A DNA stretch of 64,000 nucleotides, taken from contig NZ_DS999574.1 in NCBI RefSeq assembly GCF_000159035.1, positions 1,056,677-1,120,676 on the forward strand, written 5' to 3'. Numbering within the stretch: position 1 is the first letter of the stretch; every line of letters starts with the position of its first letter. This DNA comes from Actinomyces urogenitalis DSM 15434 (GTDB taxonomy: Bacteria > Actinomycetota > Actinomycetes > Actinomycetales > Actinomycetaceae). The notes beneath the pieces are model-generated. The model searched no databases and had not been told where the DNA came from. It worked only from the letters and a program-made list of their open reading frames with translations. Below, in pieces: positions 34,431-43,033 of this stretch. A program made the position numbers and the translations under genes.

Positions 34431-35711
34431 ATGATTGCCCTGACCGCAACCCAGTCCTCCACATCCTCCAAGGCCGCTGGGATCACCGAGCCGGTGGCCC
34501 TCAAGATGCCGGTGACCGGAGGCATCGTCACCGTGCTGTCCCTGCTCATGGCACTGGCCTCGCACGGATCCACCAGGTTCCAGCTGTCGACCTCGGCCGA
34601 CTTCTTCGCCATCCCGGTCCTGGAGCTTGGCGCGCGGAGCGTCATCGCCATCATGGTCGTCCTGGCTGGGGTGGCGACGGCGGTCATCACCCGCCGCGCC
34701 CTGGCGCGAGCCAAGACCCCGGCCTGGGCCAGCGCCCTGCTGGGCCTGACCTTCATCGTCTCCTTCCTCACCTGGGCGGGTGCCGGGCGCGAGACGGTCA
34801 TCCCGCTGGTGACCATCCTCTCCTCGGCCCTGGCCCTGTCCGTGCCCCTGGTCTTCGGCGGCCTGTCCGGCGTCGTGGGGGAGCGGTCGGGCACGATCAA
34901 CATCGCGATCGAGGGCCAGCTGCTGGCAGGCGCCTTCCTCGGCTCGGTGGTCGCCTCGATCACGAAGAACCCGTGGATCGGCATGTGCGCCGCGCCGCTG
35001 GCCGGCGTGCTCATCGCTCTGCTACTGGCGCTGTTCGGCCTGAAGTACCGGGTCAACCAGATCGTGGTCGGCGTGGTCCTCAACGTCTTGGTCACCGGCC
35101 TGACCGGCTTCTTCTTCTCCACGGTGCTCACGGACAACGCCGCGAGCCTGAACACGGCCACGCGTCTGCCAGTGATCGCCATCCCGGTCCTGTCCCAGAT
35201 CCCGGTGATCGGCCCGGTGCTCTTCCGCCAGACGATCCTCGTCTACCTCATGTACCTGGCGGTGGCCGTGCTGTCCTTCATGCTCTTCCACTCCCGCTGG
35301 GGACTGCGCATGCGTGCCGTGGGCGAGCACCCCAGGGCCGCGGACACGGTGGGTATCAAGGTCATGCGGACCCGCGTCAACAACCTCATGCTCGGAGGCG
35401 CCCTGGCGGGCCTGGGCGGTGCCTTCTTCACCGTCGGCTCGGGCCTGGCCTTCACCAAGGACATGTCCGCCGGTAACGGCTTCATCGCCCTGGCCGCCAT
35501 GATCCTGGGGGCGTGGAACCCGGTCGGCACGCTGTACGCGGCGCTGCTGTTCGGCTTCGCCACCGCGGTGGGACAGACCCTGTCCGTGGTCGGCTCCCCG
35601 ATCCCGGCGAACTTCATCCTCATGATCCCCTACGTCGTCACGATCCTGGCGGTGGCCGGCTACGTCGGCAAGGTCCGCGCCCCTGCGGCGGAGGGTGTGC
35701 CCTACCCGTGA
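34431..35711 (+). CDS. Nucleoside ABC transporter permease 2
   Basis: The 426-residue second permease pairs with the one upstream to form a heterodimeric channel. It shows the family motif 'GERSGTINIAIEGQLLAGAF', the coupling segment 'GEHPRAADTVGIKVMRTRVN', about ten membrane segments and the terminal 'MIPYVVTILAVAGYVGKVRA'. ATG 34431 follows GGAGG with proper spacing. A 13-bp terminator hairpin follows the gene, closing the transport operon before the cdd-deoA-pepT-deoC block. Confidence 0.92.
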   Translation: MIALTATQSSTSSKAAGITEPVALKMPVTGGIVTVLSLLMALASHGSTRFQLSTSADFFAIPVLELGARSVIAIMVVLAGVATAVITRRALARAKTPAWASALLGLTFIVSFLTWAGAGRETVIPLVTILSSALALSVPLVFGGLSGVVGERSGTINIAIEGQLLAGAFLGSVVASITKNPWIGMCAAPLAGVLIALLLALFGLKYRVNQIVVGVVLNVLVTGLTGFFFSTVLTDNAASLNTATRLPVIAIPVLSQIPVIGPVLFRQTILVYLMYLAVAVLSFMLFHSRWGLRMRAVGEHPRAADTVGIKVMRTRVNNLMLGGALAGLGGAFFTVGSGLAFTKDMSAGNGFIALAAMILGAWNPVGTLYAALLFGFATAVGQTLSVVGSPIPANFILMIPYVVTILAVAGYVGKVRAPAAEGVPYP

Positions 35712-35732
35712 TCGGGACCTGCTCCTGAGCAC

Positions 35733-35774
35733 CACGACGGCCCGGCTTCCTGGGAAGGAGACCGGGCCGTCGTG
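35733..35774 (+). terminator. Terminator after the nucleoside transporter operon
   Basis: A 13-bp perfect stem (35733-35745 with 35762-35774) starts 22 bp after the permease stop, with a further small CTTCC/GGAAG stem in its loop. No T-run follows. Confidence 0.7.
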
Positions 35775-35912
35775 CTGGCGTGGGGGCGGCGCCCGGCAGG
35801 GGCTCCGGCGCCGTCGGCCAGGCGTCGTCGGTACTCGATACCGGGGCGAGGGCGGGTGTATCTTCAGTGTTCCACTGCGGGCCCGGGACGCGCGCAGCGG
35901 AGGAGGACACCG

Positions 35913-36380
35913 ATGACCCAGCACGTGGTGCCAGGTTCCTACGCGCCGGCGCAGGTCGATGAGGCCACCTGGTCTCGCCTGCACGATCTGGCTGTCGAGG
36001 CCATGGAACACGCCTACGCCCCGTACTCACGGTTCCGTGTGGGAGCCGCGGCGATCACCAACGACGGCCGCTACGTCTCGGGCTGCAACGTCGAGAACGC
36101 GGGGTACGGCGTCACCTTGTGCGCGGAGTGCGGACTGGTCAGTGAGCTCGTGCGTACCGGGGGAGGACGGCTGGTGGCCTTCGCCTGCGTGGACGGGCGG
36201 GGCGAGGCCTGCGCTCCCTGCGGGCGCTGCCGCCAGGTCCTGTCCGAGCACGCTCACCCGCACATGCTCCTGGAGATGCCCACCGGCCGCATGAGCATTG
36301 ACCAGGTGCTGCCCGGCCGTTTCACGGTCCAGGACATGGCGCAGGTCGAGGGAGCCGTGGCCCCTGAGAGCGCCCACTGA
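35913..36380 (+). CDS. cdd: Cytidine deaminase
   Basis: The zinc enzyme deaminates cytidine and deoxycytidine to the uridine forms. The 155-residue protein has the substrate-binding 'YSRFRVGAAAI' and 'GCNVENAGYGVTLCAE', with the zinc-ligand Cys and catalytic Glu of the C-A-E motif, plus 'PCGRCRQVLSE' providing the other two zinc cysteines. A strong AGGAGGA site precedes ATG 35913. It sits between a nucleoside importer and thymidine phosphorylase, fitting a salvage role for imported nucleosides. Confidence 0.96.
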   Translation: MTQHVVPGSYAPAQVDEATWSRLHDLAVEAMEHAYAPYSRFRVGAAAITNDGRYVSGCNVENAGYGVTLCAECGLVSELVRTGGGRLVAFACVDGRGEACAPCGRCRQVLSEHAHPHMLLEMPTGRMSIDQVLPGRFTVQDMAQVEGAVAPESAH

Positions 36381-36453
36381 CGCCGCGCCGGGCGAGGCGA
36401 GAGCCACCCGGTGCTGACCACCTACTGCACGCTGAGACAACCAGGAGCTGTCT

Positions 36454-37803
36454 ATGACCACCCAGCCCAACCAGAGCCCCGCCGTCGAGCCCTTCGACGC
36501 CGTTGACGTCATCGCGGCCAAGCGCGACCGCCAGCGCCTGAGCGACGCCCAGATCGACTGGGTGATCGACGCCTACACCCGCGGCGTGGTCGCCGACGAG
36601 CAGATGAGCGCCCTGGCCATGGCCGTCTACCTCAACGGCATGGAGCGCTCGGAGATCGCCCGCTGGACCCAGGCCATGATCCGCTCAGGTGAGCGTATGG
36701 ACTTCTCCAGCCTCGACCGCCCGACGGCGGACAAGCACTCCACCGGCGGTGTGGGAGACAAGATCACCCTGCCGCTGGCTCCGCTCGTGGCTGTCTTCGG
36801 TGTCAGTGTGCCCCAGCTGTCGGGGCGGGGCCTGGGGCACACCGGCGGCACCCTGGACAAGCTGGAGTCGATTCCTGGGTGGCGCGCGGCACTGTCCAAT
36901 GACGAGATCATGGAGATGCTCTCCTCGGCCGGCCCCGGCGCCGTCATCTGCGCGGCGGGCGCCGGCCTGGCCCCGGCTGACAAGAAGCTCTACGCCCTGC
37001 GTGACACCACCGGGACAGTCTCCTGCGTGCCACTGATCGCCTCCTCGATCATGAGCAAGAAGATCGCCGAGGGGACCGGTGCCCTGGTCCTGGACGTCAA
37101 GGTCGGTTCGGGCGCCTTCATGAAGGAGCTCAGCCAGGCCCGCGAGCTGGCCGAGACCATGGTTGCCCTTGGCAAGGACGCCGGCGTGACCACCCGTGCC
37201 CTGCTCACTGACATGTCCACGCCGCTGGGCCGCACGGCCGGCAACGCCCTGGAGGTGCGTGAGTCCCTGGAGGTGCTTTCCGGCGGCGGCCCGGCCGACG
37301 TCGTCGACCTCACCGTGGCCCTGGCCAGCGAGATGCTCGACGCGGCGGGCCGTCCGGTGGGCGAGGACGAGATCCGCTCGGCCCTGGCTGACGGGCGTGC
37401 CATGGACGTGTGGCGCCAGATGATCCGGCGCCAGGACGGTGACCCGGACGCGCCCTTGCCGGTGGCCGCCGAGACCGAGGTTGTCACTGCACCGGACGAC
37501 GGCGTGCTCACGCGGCTCGACGCGCTGGCGATCGGCGTGGCCGCCTGGCGGCTGGGGGCTGGACGCGCCCGCAAGGAGGACCCGGTCCAGGCCGTGGCCG
37601 GCGTCGAGATGCATGCCAAGCCGGGTGACACCGTGCGCCGGGGCCAGCCTCTGCTGACGCTGCACACCGCCACTCACGAGCGTTTCGCACGTGCCATGGA
37701 GGCGCTGGCCGGTGGGATCGTCATCTCCGAGACTGGCTCGCAGGCGGCCCAGGCCGCGCTGGCCCGTCGCGAGGCCGGTGTCGTCCTCGACCGCCTGGTG
37801 TGA
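36454..37803 (+). CDS. deoA: Thymidine (pyrimidine-nucleoside) phosphorylase
   Basis: DeoA phosphorolyses thymidine or deoxyuridine to the base and deoxyribose-1-phosphate. The 449-residue protein contains the family signature 'SGRGLGHTGGTLDKLESIPG', the phosphate-binding 'KHSTGGVGDK', 'VPLIASSIMSKKIAEGT' and 'VLDVKVGSGAFMK'. The C-terminal domain has the barrel-sandwich segment 'GVEMHAKPGDTVRRGQPLLT'. AGGAG lies before ATG 36454. Its stop overlaps the next gene. Substrate range (thymidine only or also uridine) is not resolvable here. Confidence 0.95.
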   Translation: MTTQPNQSPAVEPFDAVDVIAAKRDRQRLSDAQIDWVIDAYTRGVVADEQMSALAMAVYLNGMERSEIARWTQAMIRSGERMDFSSLDRPTADKHSTGGVGDKITLPLAPLVAVFGVSVPQLSGRGLGHTGGTLDKLESIPGWRAALSNDEIMEMLSSAGPGAVICAAGAGLAPADKKLYALRDTTGTVSCVPLIASSIMSKKIAEGTGALVLDVKVGSGAFMKELSQARELAETMVALGKDAGVTTRALLTDMSTPLGRTAGNALEVRESLEVLSGGGPADVVDLTVALASEMLDAAGRPVGEDEIRSALADGRAMDVWRQMIRRQDGDPDAPLPVAAETEVVTAPDDGVLTRLDALAIGVAAWRLGAGRARKEDPVQAVAGVEMHAKPGDTVRRGQPLLTLHTATHERFARAMEALAGGIVISETGSQAAQAALARREAGVVLDRLV

Positions 37804-39092
37804 TGACGCCGCCCTCCGACCTCGCCCTCCAGGACGGCCTGGCCCGGCGGTTTCTGCGCTACAGCGCGATCGACTCCCAGTCTGATGCGGCCCGCGACGT
37901 CGTGCCCTCCACCTCGGGGCAGTGGGACCTGGCCCGCGTGCTGGCTGCCGAGCTGCGCGCGGCCGGGGCGGCTGACGTCCACGTCTCGGACACTGCCGTC
38001 GTCACCGCCCGGGTCCCCGCCACCCAGGCCGGTGCGAGCGCGATCGGCTTCTGCACGCACTTGGACACCGCTGACGCCGGGTTGAGCAGCCAGGTGCGGG
38101 CCCGGGTGGTCAGCTACCAGGGTGGTGACCTTGTTCAGGGCACCGGGCCCGACGGCGTCGAACGGCGGATCGCGGTGTCCGAGCACCCGGAGCTGGCTCA
38201 GTACGCCGGGCAGCGGATCCTGGTCTCCGACGGCACGAGCGTGCTGGGGGCCGATGACAAGGCCGGCCTGGCTACCGTCATGCAGCTGGCGACCGACCTG
38301 CTGGCCCATGACGCGGCAGACCACCCGCACCAGGGGGAGGCTGAGCCGCACGGGGAGGTCTTTCTCGCCTTCGTCCCTGATGAGGAGATCGGTCTGCGCG
38401 GGGTGCGTACCCTGGACCTGGACCGTTTCCCGGTTCGCTGGGCCTACACCCTGGACTCCTGCCAGATCGGGGAGGTGGTGGAGGAGACCTTCAACGCCGC
38501 CACCGTGACGATCCGCATCCAGGGCGTCAGCGCCCACCCGATGAGTGCCAAGGGCGTGCTCGTCAACCCGATCCTTCTGGCGCACGAGGTCATCGCGCGC
38601 CTCGATCCCGCCCAGACGCCGGAGTGCACCGAGGGACGCGAGGGCTACACGTGGGTCCATGACGTGCGCGGCAACCAGTCCACCTGCGTACTCACCGTGT
38701 CCGTGCGTGACCATGACCGCGCTCGCTACGAGGCGCGCAAGGAGGAGCTGCGCGCGGTGGTGAACGAGGTGGCGGCGGCGCACCCGCGCGCGGTGGTCTC
38801 GATCGAGGTCGATGACGTCTACGCCAATCTTGCCGACGCGCGCCGGCCTGGCACCGAGGAGGCCCTCGACCACGTCTACATCGCCCTGGACCGTCTGGGC
38901 ATCTCGCCGATCCCGTTGGCTATGCGCGGCGGGACGGACGGCTCCTGGCTGTCGACGCAGGGCATCTTCACCCCCAACGTCTTCACCGGGGCCCACAACT
39001 TCCACTCCGCGGCGGAGTTCCTACCGTTGCCCAGCTTTGAGGCGAGCTATCGGGTGTGCCGTGAGCTTGTCCGTCTGGCTGCCGGGCACTGA
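37803..39092 (+). CDS. pepT: Peptidase T (tripeptide aminopeptidase)
   Basis: PepT is a dizinc M20 exopeptidase that releases the N-terminal residue from tripeptides. The 429-residue protein has the ligand motifs '[10 protein letters not shown]', '[12 protein letters not shown]' (bridging Asp), '[11 protein letters not shown]' (catalytic Glu pair), 'TLDSCQIGE', the dimerisation-domain 'SAHPMSAKG' and the final His in 'FTGAHNFHS'. '[10 protein letters not shown]' is also characteristic of PepT. ATG 37803 overlaps the deoA stop by one base; a GTG at 37800 is an alternative. Its position inside a deoxynucleoside salvage cluster is odd but clearly coupled. Confidence 0.93.
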   Translation: MTPPSDLALQDGLARRFLRYSAIDSQSDAARDVVPSTSGQWDLARVLAAELRAAGAADVHVSDTAVVTARVPATQAGASAIGFCTHLDTADAGLSSQVRARVVSYQGGDLVQGTGPDGVERRIAVSEHPELAQYAGQRILVSDGTSVLGADDKAGLATVMQLATDLLAHDAADHPHQGEAEPHGEVFLAFVPDEEIGLRGVRTLDLDRFPVRWAYTLDSCQIGEVVEETFNAATVTIRIQGVSAHPMSAKGVLVNPILLAHEVIARLDPAQTPECTEGREGYTWVHDVRGNQSTCVLTVSVRDHDRARYEARKEELRAVVNEVAAAHPRAVVSIEVDDVYANLADARRPGTEEALDHVYIALDRLGISPIPLAMRGGTDGSWLSTQGIFTPNVFTGAHNFHSAAEFLPLPSFEASYRVCRELVRLAAGH

Positions 39093-39184
39093 GCCTTCTA
39101 GGCTGGCCCCAGTCCCTCCCGCGGCAGGTGGGCGGTGCCCACCGGCGCTCCTCCCTCGCCGCAGACCGATCGAAAGGACCCCTG

Positions 39185-39838
39185 ATGACCACTCGCGCCG
39201 AGATCGCCGCGATCATTGACCACACCCTTCTCAAGCCCGAGGCCACTGGCGAGCAGGTGGCTGCCCTCATCGCCCAGGGCGCTGAGCTCGGCGTGTACTC
39301 GGTGTGCGTGTCCCCCAACCAGCTGCCGGTCCAGGTTCCGCAGGGCCTGCACGTGGCGACCGTCTGCGGCTTCCCCTCGGGTGCGCACGCCACGAGCGTC
39401 AAGGCCGCTGAGGCGGCTGACTCGGTGGCCAAGGGCGCGCAGGAGGTGGACATGGTCGTCAACCTCAAGCTGGTCAAGGAGCATGACTTCGACGGCGTCG
39501 AGGCGGATATCCGCGCCGTCAAGGAGGCCGTGGGCCAGGCCCTGCTCAAGGTCATCATCGAGTCGGCGGCGCTGACCGATGAGGAGATCGTGGCTGTGTG
39601 CCGGGCCTCGGAGCGTGCGGGGGCGGACTTTGTCAAGACCTCTACCGGGTTCCACCCGGCTGGGGGTGCCTCCGTCCACGCGGTTGAGCTCATGCGCGCC
39701 ACCGTGGGGGACCGGCTCGGGGTCAAGGCTTCGGGCGGTATCCGTGACGCGGCGACGGCGGTGGCGATGGTCAAGGCGGGTGCCAGCCGCCTAGGGGTCT
39801 CCTCGACTGCCGCGATCCTGGAGGGCCTGGAGGCCTGA
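39185..39838 (+). CDS. deoC: Deoxyribose-phosphate aldolase
   Basis: DeoC cleaves 2-deoxyribose-5-phosphate to acetaldehyde and glyceraldehyde-3-phosphate, finishing the deoxynucleoside pathway started by DeoA. The 217-residue TIM barrel has '[12 protein letters not shown]', '[11 protein letters not shown]', '[14 protein letters not shown]', '[16 protein letters not shown]', 'FVKTSTGF' and '[11 protein letters not shown]', which includes the Schiff-base and proton-relay lysines of the family. ATG 39185 follows AAAGGA. A phosphopentomutase is not in the cluster. An 18-bp terminator follows. Confidence 0.97.
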   Translation: MTTRAEIAAIIDHTLLKPEATGEQVAALIAQGAELGVYSVCVSPNQLPVQVPQGLHVATVCGFPSGAHATSVKAAEAADSVAKGAQEVDMVVNLKLVKEHDFDGVEADIRAVKEAVGQALLKVIIESAALTDEEIVAVCRASERAGADFVKTSTGFHPAGGASVHAVELMRATVGDRLGVKASGGIRDAATAVAMVKAGASRLGVSSTAAILEGLEA

Positions 39839-39878
39839 CCGTGAGCTGGTGAGCAGGATGTGGGAATGCCACGTCCGA

Positions 39879-39926
39879 TCATGACTCGTCCCCCGGTGGC
39901 CTTGGCCGCCGGGGGACGAGTCATGA
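39879..39926 (+). terminator. Terminator after deoC
   Basis: Perfect 18-bp arms (39879-39896 with 39909-39926) enclose a further GGCC/GGCC pairing in the loop. It closes the salvage operon. Confidence 0.8.
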
Positions 39927-39979
39927 CGGGGTCCTGCGACACGCAGATAAAGGCTCTGTAAGCAGAACGAGGGCCTTGC

Positions 39980-40009
39980 TTGCAAATTTCGGCTACCCGA
40001 AACTATGAT
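39980..40009 (+). promoter_or_regulatory. Promoter of the metal-uptake operon
   Basis: TTGCAA (39980-39985) and TATGAT (40004-40009) are spaced by 18 bp. The ATG at 40018 is only 8 nt beyond the -10 box and has no ribosome site, so the first gene is probably translated from a leaderless or nearly leaderless message. Confidence 0.7.
39987..40002. promoter_or_regulatory. Metalloregulator-like operator
   Basis: The palindrome TTTCGG-CTAC-CCGAAA fills the spacer between the -35 and -10 boxes of the metal-uptake operon. A repressor bound here would block RNA polymerase. Its form suits a DtxR/MntR-type dimer, but a Zur site is not excluded. Confidence 0.65.
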
Positions 40010-40017
40010 CGGGGTCC

Positions 40018-41220
40018 ATGAGAACGACTGTCCGATGCTCTCGCCGTACCCTCGCTGTCCTGGGCGGAGCCTCCTTCCTGTCCCTGGCGGCTTGTCAGTC
40101 GCGCAACGCCTCGCCTCGAGCCTCAGCCTCCTCGCCGGCTCGGCTCAGGGTCGTGGCTTCCACCACCCAGATCGCCGACTACGTCACCCAGCTGGCCAGC
40201 GGCGGTGATGACCTGGCCTTCACCCGCACCGGAGCCGACGGCGCCATCCAGGAGCTCGGTGCCAGGCCGAGCCAGGCCACGCTCCACTTGGAGCTGACCT
40301 GCCTGCTGGCTGCCAATGCCTCAGCGCACGAGCACGAGATGACGGTGCCGCAGTCACAGGCCCTGGCTCAGGCCGATCTCTTCCTCGTCTCTGGGGTGGA
40401 CCTGGAGCACTTCCTGGACGACGCCGTCCTCGCCACGGGATTCAAGGGGACGATGGTGGTCACCTCCGGGGTGCTCGGGGCGGCCGACGTTGATGACCTG
40501 GCGGCCCAGAAGGAGAAGGAGGCCGAGCTGGCCTACGCCGTCGATCGGGGTCAGGCTGCGGTTGAGGTCTCCCCGTGGCCCTTCGGGGCTGAGGACGCCG
40601 GCAGCGAGCCGGAGTTCCGTTACGACCCGCATGTATGGACCTCGCCGCGCGGCGCTGCGGTCCAGGTGGCCAATATCGGTAAGGCGCTGGAGCGCGCGGC
40701 TGGGGCTGGGGTGCGCACGCTGCGCGACCACGTTGAGGCCTACACCAGGCGGCTGGAGCGGCTCGATCAGTGGGTGCGCGACAGCCTGGCTACCGTCGAG
40801 GCCAGCAAGCGCGTGCTCTTTACCTCCCACGACGCCTTTGGCTACTTCGCGAGGGACTACGGGGTGCGTTTTGAGGGTGCGGCTCTCAGCGACTTCAACG
40901 CCCAGCAGGACGCTACGGCGGACAAGATCCAGCAGACGGTCGATGCGATCCGGTCCAGCGGCGCCGTGGCAATCTTCGCAGAGACCTCGAACAATCCCCG
41001 CTCCGTGAACAGGATCGCCGAGCTTGCCGGAGTGCGGGCCGTGATCGGGGATGAGGCCCTGTACGGCGACTCGCTGGGTGAGCCAGGGTCCGACGGCGAG
41101 ACCTACATCGGCTCGATCCTGCACAACGTCACCAACATGACCACCGCCTGGGGTGGCACGGCGGCGGAGCTGCCGCAAGAGCTCCGGCCGTGGGCGCCGC
41201 AGGACGTGCTCGAGCCATGA
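40018..41220 (+). CDS. Metal-binding lipoprotein of a Zn/Mn ABC importer
   Basis: This cluster A-I solute-binding protein captures divalent metal outside the cell. The 400-residue precursor has a signal peptide with lipobox 'LSLAAC' (Cys26). Likely metal ligands are His residues in 'NASAHEHEMTVPQ', 'RYDPHVWTSP' and 'FTSHDAFGYFARDYG', plus an acidic residue in 'VIGDEALYGDSLG'. The typical long linking helix lies in the middle. ATG 40018 is 8 nt from the -10 box. It is first of four overlapping genes (binding protein, ATPase, two permeases). Zinc versus manganese cannot be decided from sequence alone. Confidence 0.9.
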   Translation: MRTTVRCSRRTLAVLGGASFLSLAACQSRNASPRASASSPARLRVVASTTQIADYVTQLASGGDDLAFTRTGADGAIQELGARPSQATLHLELTCLLAANASAHEHEMTVPQSQALAQADLFLVSGVDLEHFLDDAVLATGFKGTMVVTSGVLGAADVDDLAAQKEKEAELAYAVDRGQAAVEVSPWPFGAEDAGSEPEFRYDPHVWTSPRGAAVQVANIGKALERAAGAGVRTLRDHVEAYTRRLERLDQWVRDSLATVEASKRVLFTSHDAFGYFARDYGVRFEGAALSDFNAQQDATADKIQQTVDAIRSSGAVAIFAETSNNPRSVNRIAELAGVRAVIGDEALYGDSLGEPGSDGETYIGSILHNVTNMTTAWGGTAAELPQELRPWAPQDVLEP

Positions 41221-42002
41221 GCTGGCGGCGGCAGGCAGATGGGGCGCGCCGGCGACGGGCACAGCCCGCGGCTACCGGCCCTGTCCTGGTCCTAGAGGAG
41301 GCTTCCTTCGCCTACGGGCGCAGGATCGCCCTGGAGAGGATGACGGGGAGGCTTCAGCCAGGCGAAGGGCTTGCCCTCATCGGTCCCAACGGCTCTGGCA
41401 AGACCACGCTGCTGCGGGGCCTTCTAGGGATGGTGCACGTCCCGCAGGGGCGGGTGGAGGTGGCAGGAGCGCCTCCAGGCCGCGCGAGGCCCGGCAGCAT
41501 TGGCTACGTCCCGCAGGTCAGTGACCTGGACCAGAGCTTTCCCGTCACCGCCCTCGGCGTTGTCCTCATGGGCACCTACCCGTCGCTGGGACTGGGGCGC
41601 CGCCCTGGCAGACGCGAGCGTGAACGGTGCCTGGACGCGCTGGAGGCCGTTGGGCTGAGCGGGGTGGAGCGTCGTCGCTTCGGTGAGCTGTCCGGAGGCC
41701 AGCAACAGCGAGTCCTCCTGGCCCGCTGCCTGGCCTGCGACCCCGTCCTGGTCCTGCTCGACGAGCCCTTCAACGGTCTGGACCAGCCCAACCGGGAGGC
41801 GCTCCTGGAGATCCTGGCTGGTCTGAAGGCGCGGGGGGTCGGCGTCGTGGTCTCCACCCATGACCTGGTCCTGGCTCGCGAGTCCTGTGAGCAGGTCGCG
41901 CTGCTGCGGGGGCGCCAGATTGGCTTTGGTCCTCGTCAGGAGGTCCTGGTGCCGGAGATGATCGAGCGGGCCTACGGTGCCGGGGCGGTGGTGCCTGGAT
42001 GA
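41217..42002 (+). CDS. Metal ABC transporter ATP-binding protein
   Basis: The 261-residue ATPase energises the metal importer. After a basic N-terminal extension of about 25 residues it has Walker A 'IGPNGSGKTTLLRGLLG', 'IGYVPQVSDLDQSFPVT' (the Q-loop of the Zn/Mn family), signature 'LSGGQQQRVLLARCLA', Walker B 'VLVLLDEPFNGLD' and the H-loop 'VVSTHDLVLARE'. ATG 41217 overlaps the lipoprotein stop in an ATGA junction, and its own stop overlaps the next gene the same way. Confidence 0.93.
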   Translation: MSWRRQADGARRRRAQPAATGPVLVLEEASFAYGRRIALERMTGRLQPGEGLALIGPNGSGKTTLLRGLLGMVHVPQGRVEVAGAPPGRARPGSIGYVPQVSDLDQSFPVTALGVVLMGTYPSLGLGRRPGRRERERCLDALEAVGLSGVERRRFGELSGGQQQRVLLARCLACDPVLVLLDEPFNGLDQPNREALLEILAGLKARGVGVVVSTHDLVLARESCEQVALLRGRQIGFGPRQEVLVPEMIERAYGAGAVVPG

Positions 42003-43033
42003 GTGCGCTCATCGGGCTCTCGGGGGCCACGCCCGCGCTCCGTGCTCTCCGCCTGCCAGCTGCGGTACCTGAAGGGCTTGCCTCCTGGCCGGATCTCGGC
42101 GAGCTGGTCCTGACACCCTATCTGCTGCGAGCGCTGGTGCTCATGGTGGTCCTGAGCGTGACCTGCGGCCTGGTGAGCGCCCTGGTCAACCTTCGGTGCG
42201 CTGAGTTCCAGGCGGAGGCGCTGGTGCACGCCGTCTTTCCTGGCATCGTGGCGGGGCTGGCCTGGCACGGACGCTCGGGCATCGTCCCGACCGCTTTCGT
42301 GGTCGGGCTGGGGGCTGCCGGCGCGCTGACCTGGATCGGGGCGCACAGGCGCGGGGAGTCGTCCGAGGCCGGCACAGCAGTGGTGCTGACCTCCTTCTTC
42401 TCTATTGGGCTGGTGGCGCTGCTGAGGGTGGGGGACAGGTCCGGTCAGCTTGAGGCCCTCATGTTCGGCCGCCTGCTGGAGATCACCGATGAGCGCCTAG
42501 TCCAGGCGCTGGTGACCTGCGGCGTCGGAGCCTTGGCGGCGCTGCTGACCTGGAAGGAGGAGGTGTGCCTGGCCTTTGACGTCAGCGCCGCGCGCGCCAG
42601 CGGCCTGCGGCCCGGATGGCTGGATCTGGTCCTCAACGTGGCGGTTGCGGCCGTGGTGGTCAGCGGTGCGAGCGCGGTGGGGACCTTGCTGGTGATCGGC
42701 TACGTGGTCCTGCCTGGCGCCACCGGACGTCTGCTGGCGACCAGCGTGCGCGGGATCGTCCTGGTCGCGGTAGCCACGGGTCTGCTCGGGGCGGTGGTGG
42801 GCCTGGCGTTGGTGACGGCCCCGACTGCTCGGCCGGTCTCGCCTCAGGCGGCGATCATCCTGGTGATGGCTCTGGGCCTCATCTCCGCGGCGCTGTGGTC
42901 GCGGTGGGTGCGCCGGTGGAGAGGTCAACGCCCTGGGCAGGCGGCTCGGCCGGCGGAGGTGGCAGGCTCCTTCGCGGGACGAGGCTCTGGCCCTGCCGAT
43001 GCCCGGTGCGTTGGTCCAAGGAGGCGAGGATGA
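41999..43033 (+). CDS. Metal ABC transporter permease 1 (ABC-3 family)
   Basis: The 344-residue protein has about eight membrane segments of the ABC-3 (ZnuB/MntB) family, with 'AEFQAEALVHAVFPGIVAG' in the early conserved helix pair and 'ASAVGTLLVIGYVVLPGATGRLL' near the coupling region. The last 40 residues are polar and basic. It overlaps its neighbours by 4 nt on both sides. Two permease genes in one operon suggest a heterodimeric channel, as in some Mn/Fe/Zn systems. Confidence 0.9.
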   Translation: MSALIGLSGATPALRALRLPAAVPEGLASWPDLGELVLTPYLLRALVLMVVLSVTCGLVSALVNLRCAEFQAEALVHAVFPGIVAGLAWHGRSGIVPTAFVVGLGAAGALTWIGAHRRGESSEAGTAVVLTSFFSIGLVALLRVGDRSGQLEALMFGRLLEITDERLVQALVTCGVGALAALLTWKEEVCLAFDVSAARASGLRPGWLDLVLNVAVAAVVVSGASAVGTLLVIGYVVLPGATGRLLATSVRGIVLVAVATGLLGAVVGLALVTAPTARPVSPQAAIILVMALGLISAALWSRWVRRWRGQRPGQAARPAEVAGSFAGRGSGPADARCVGPRRRG

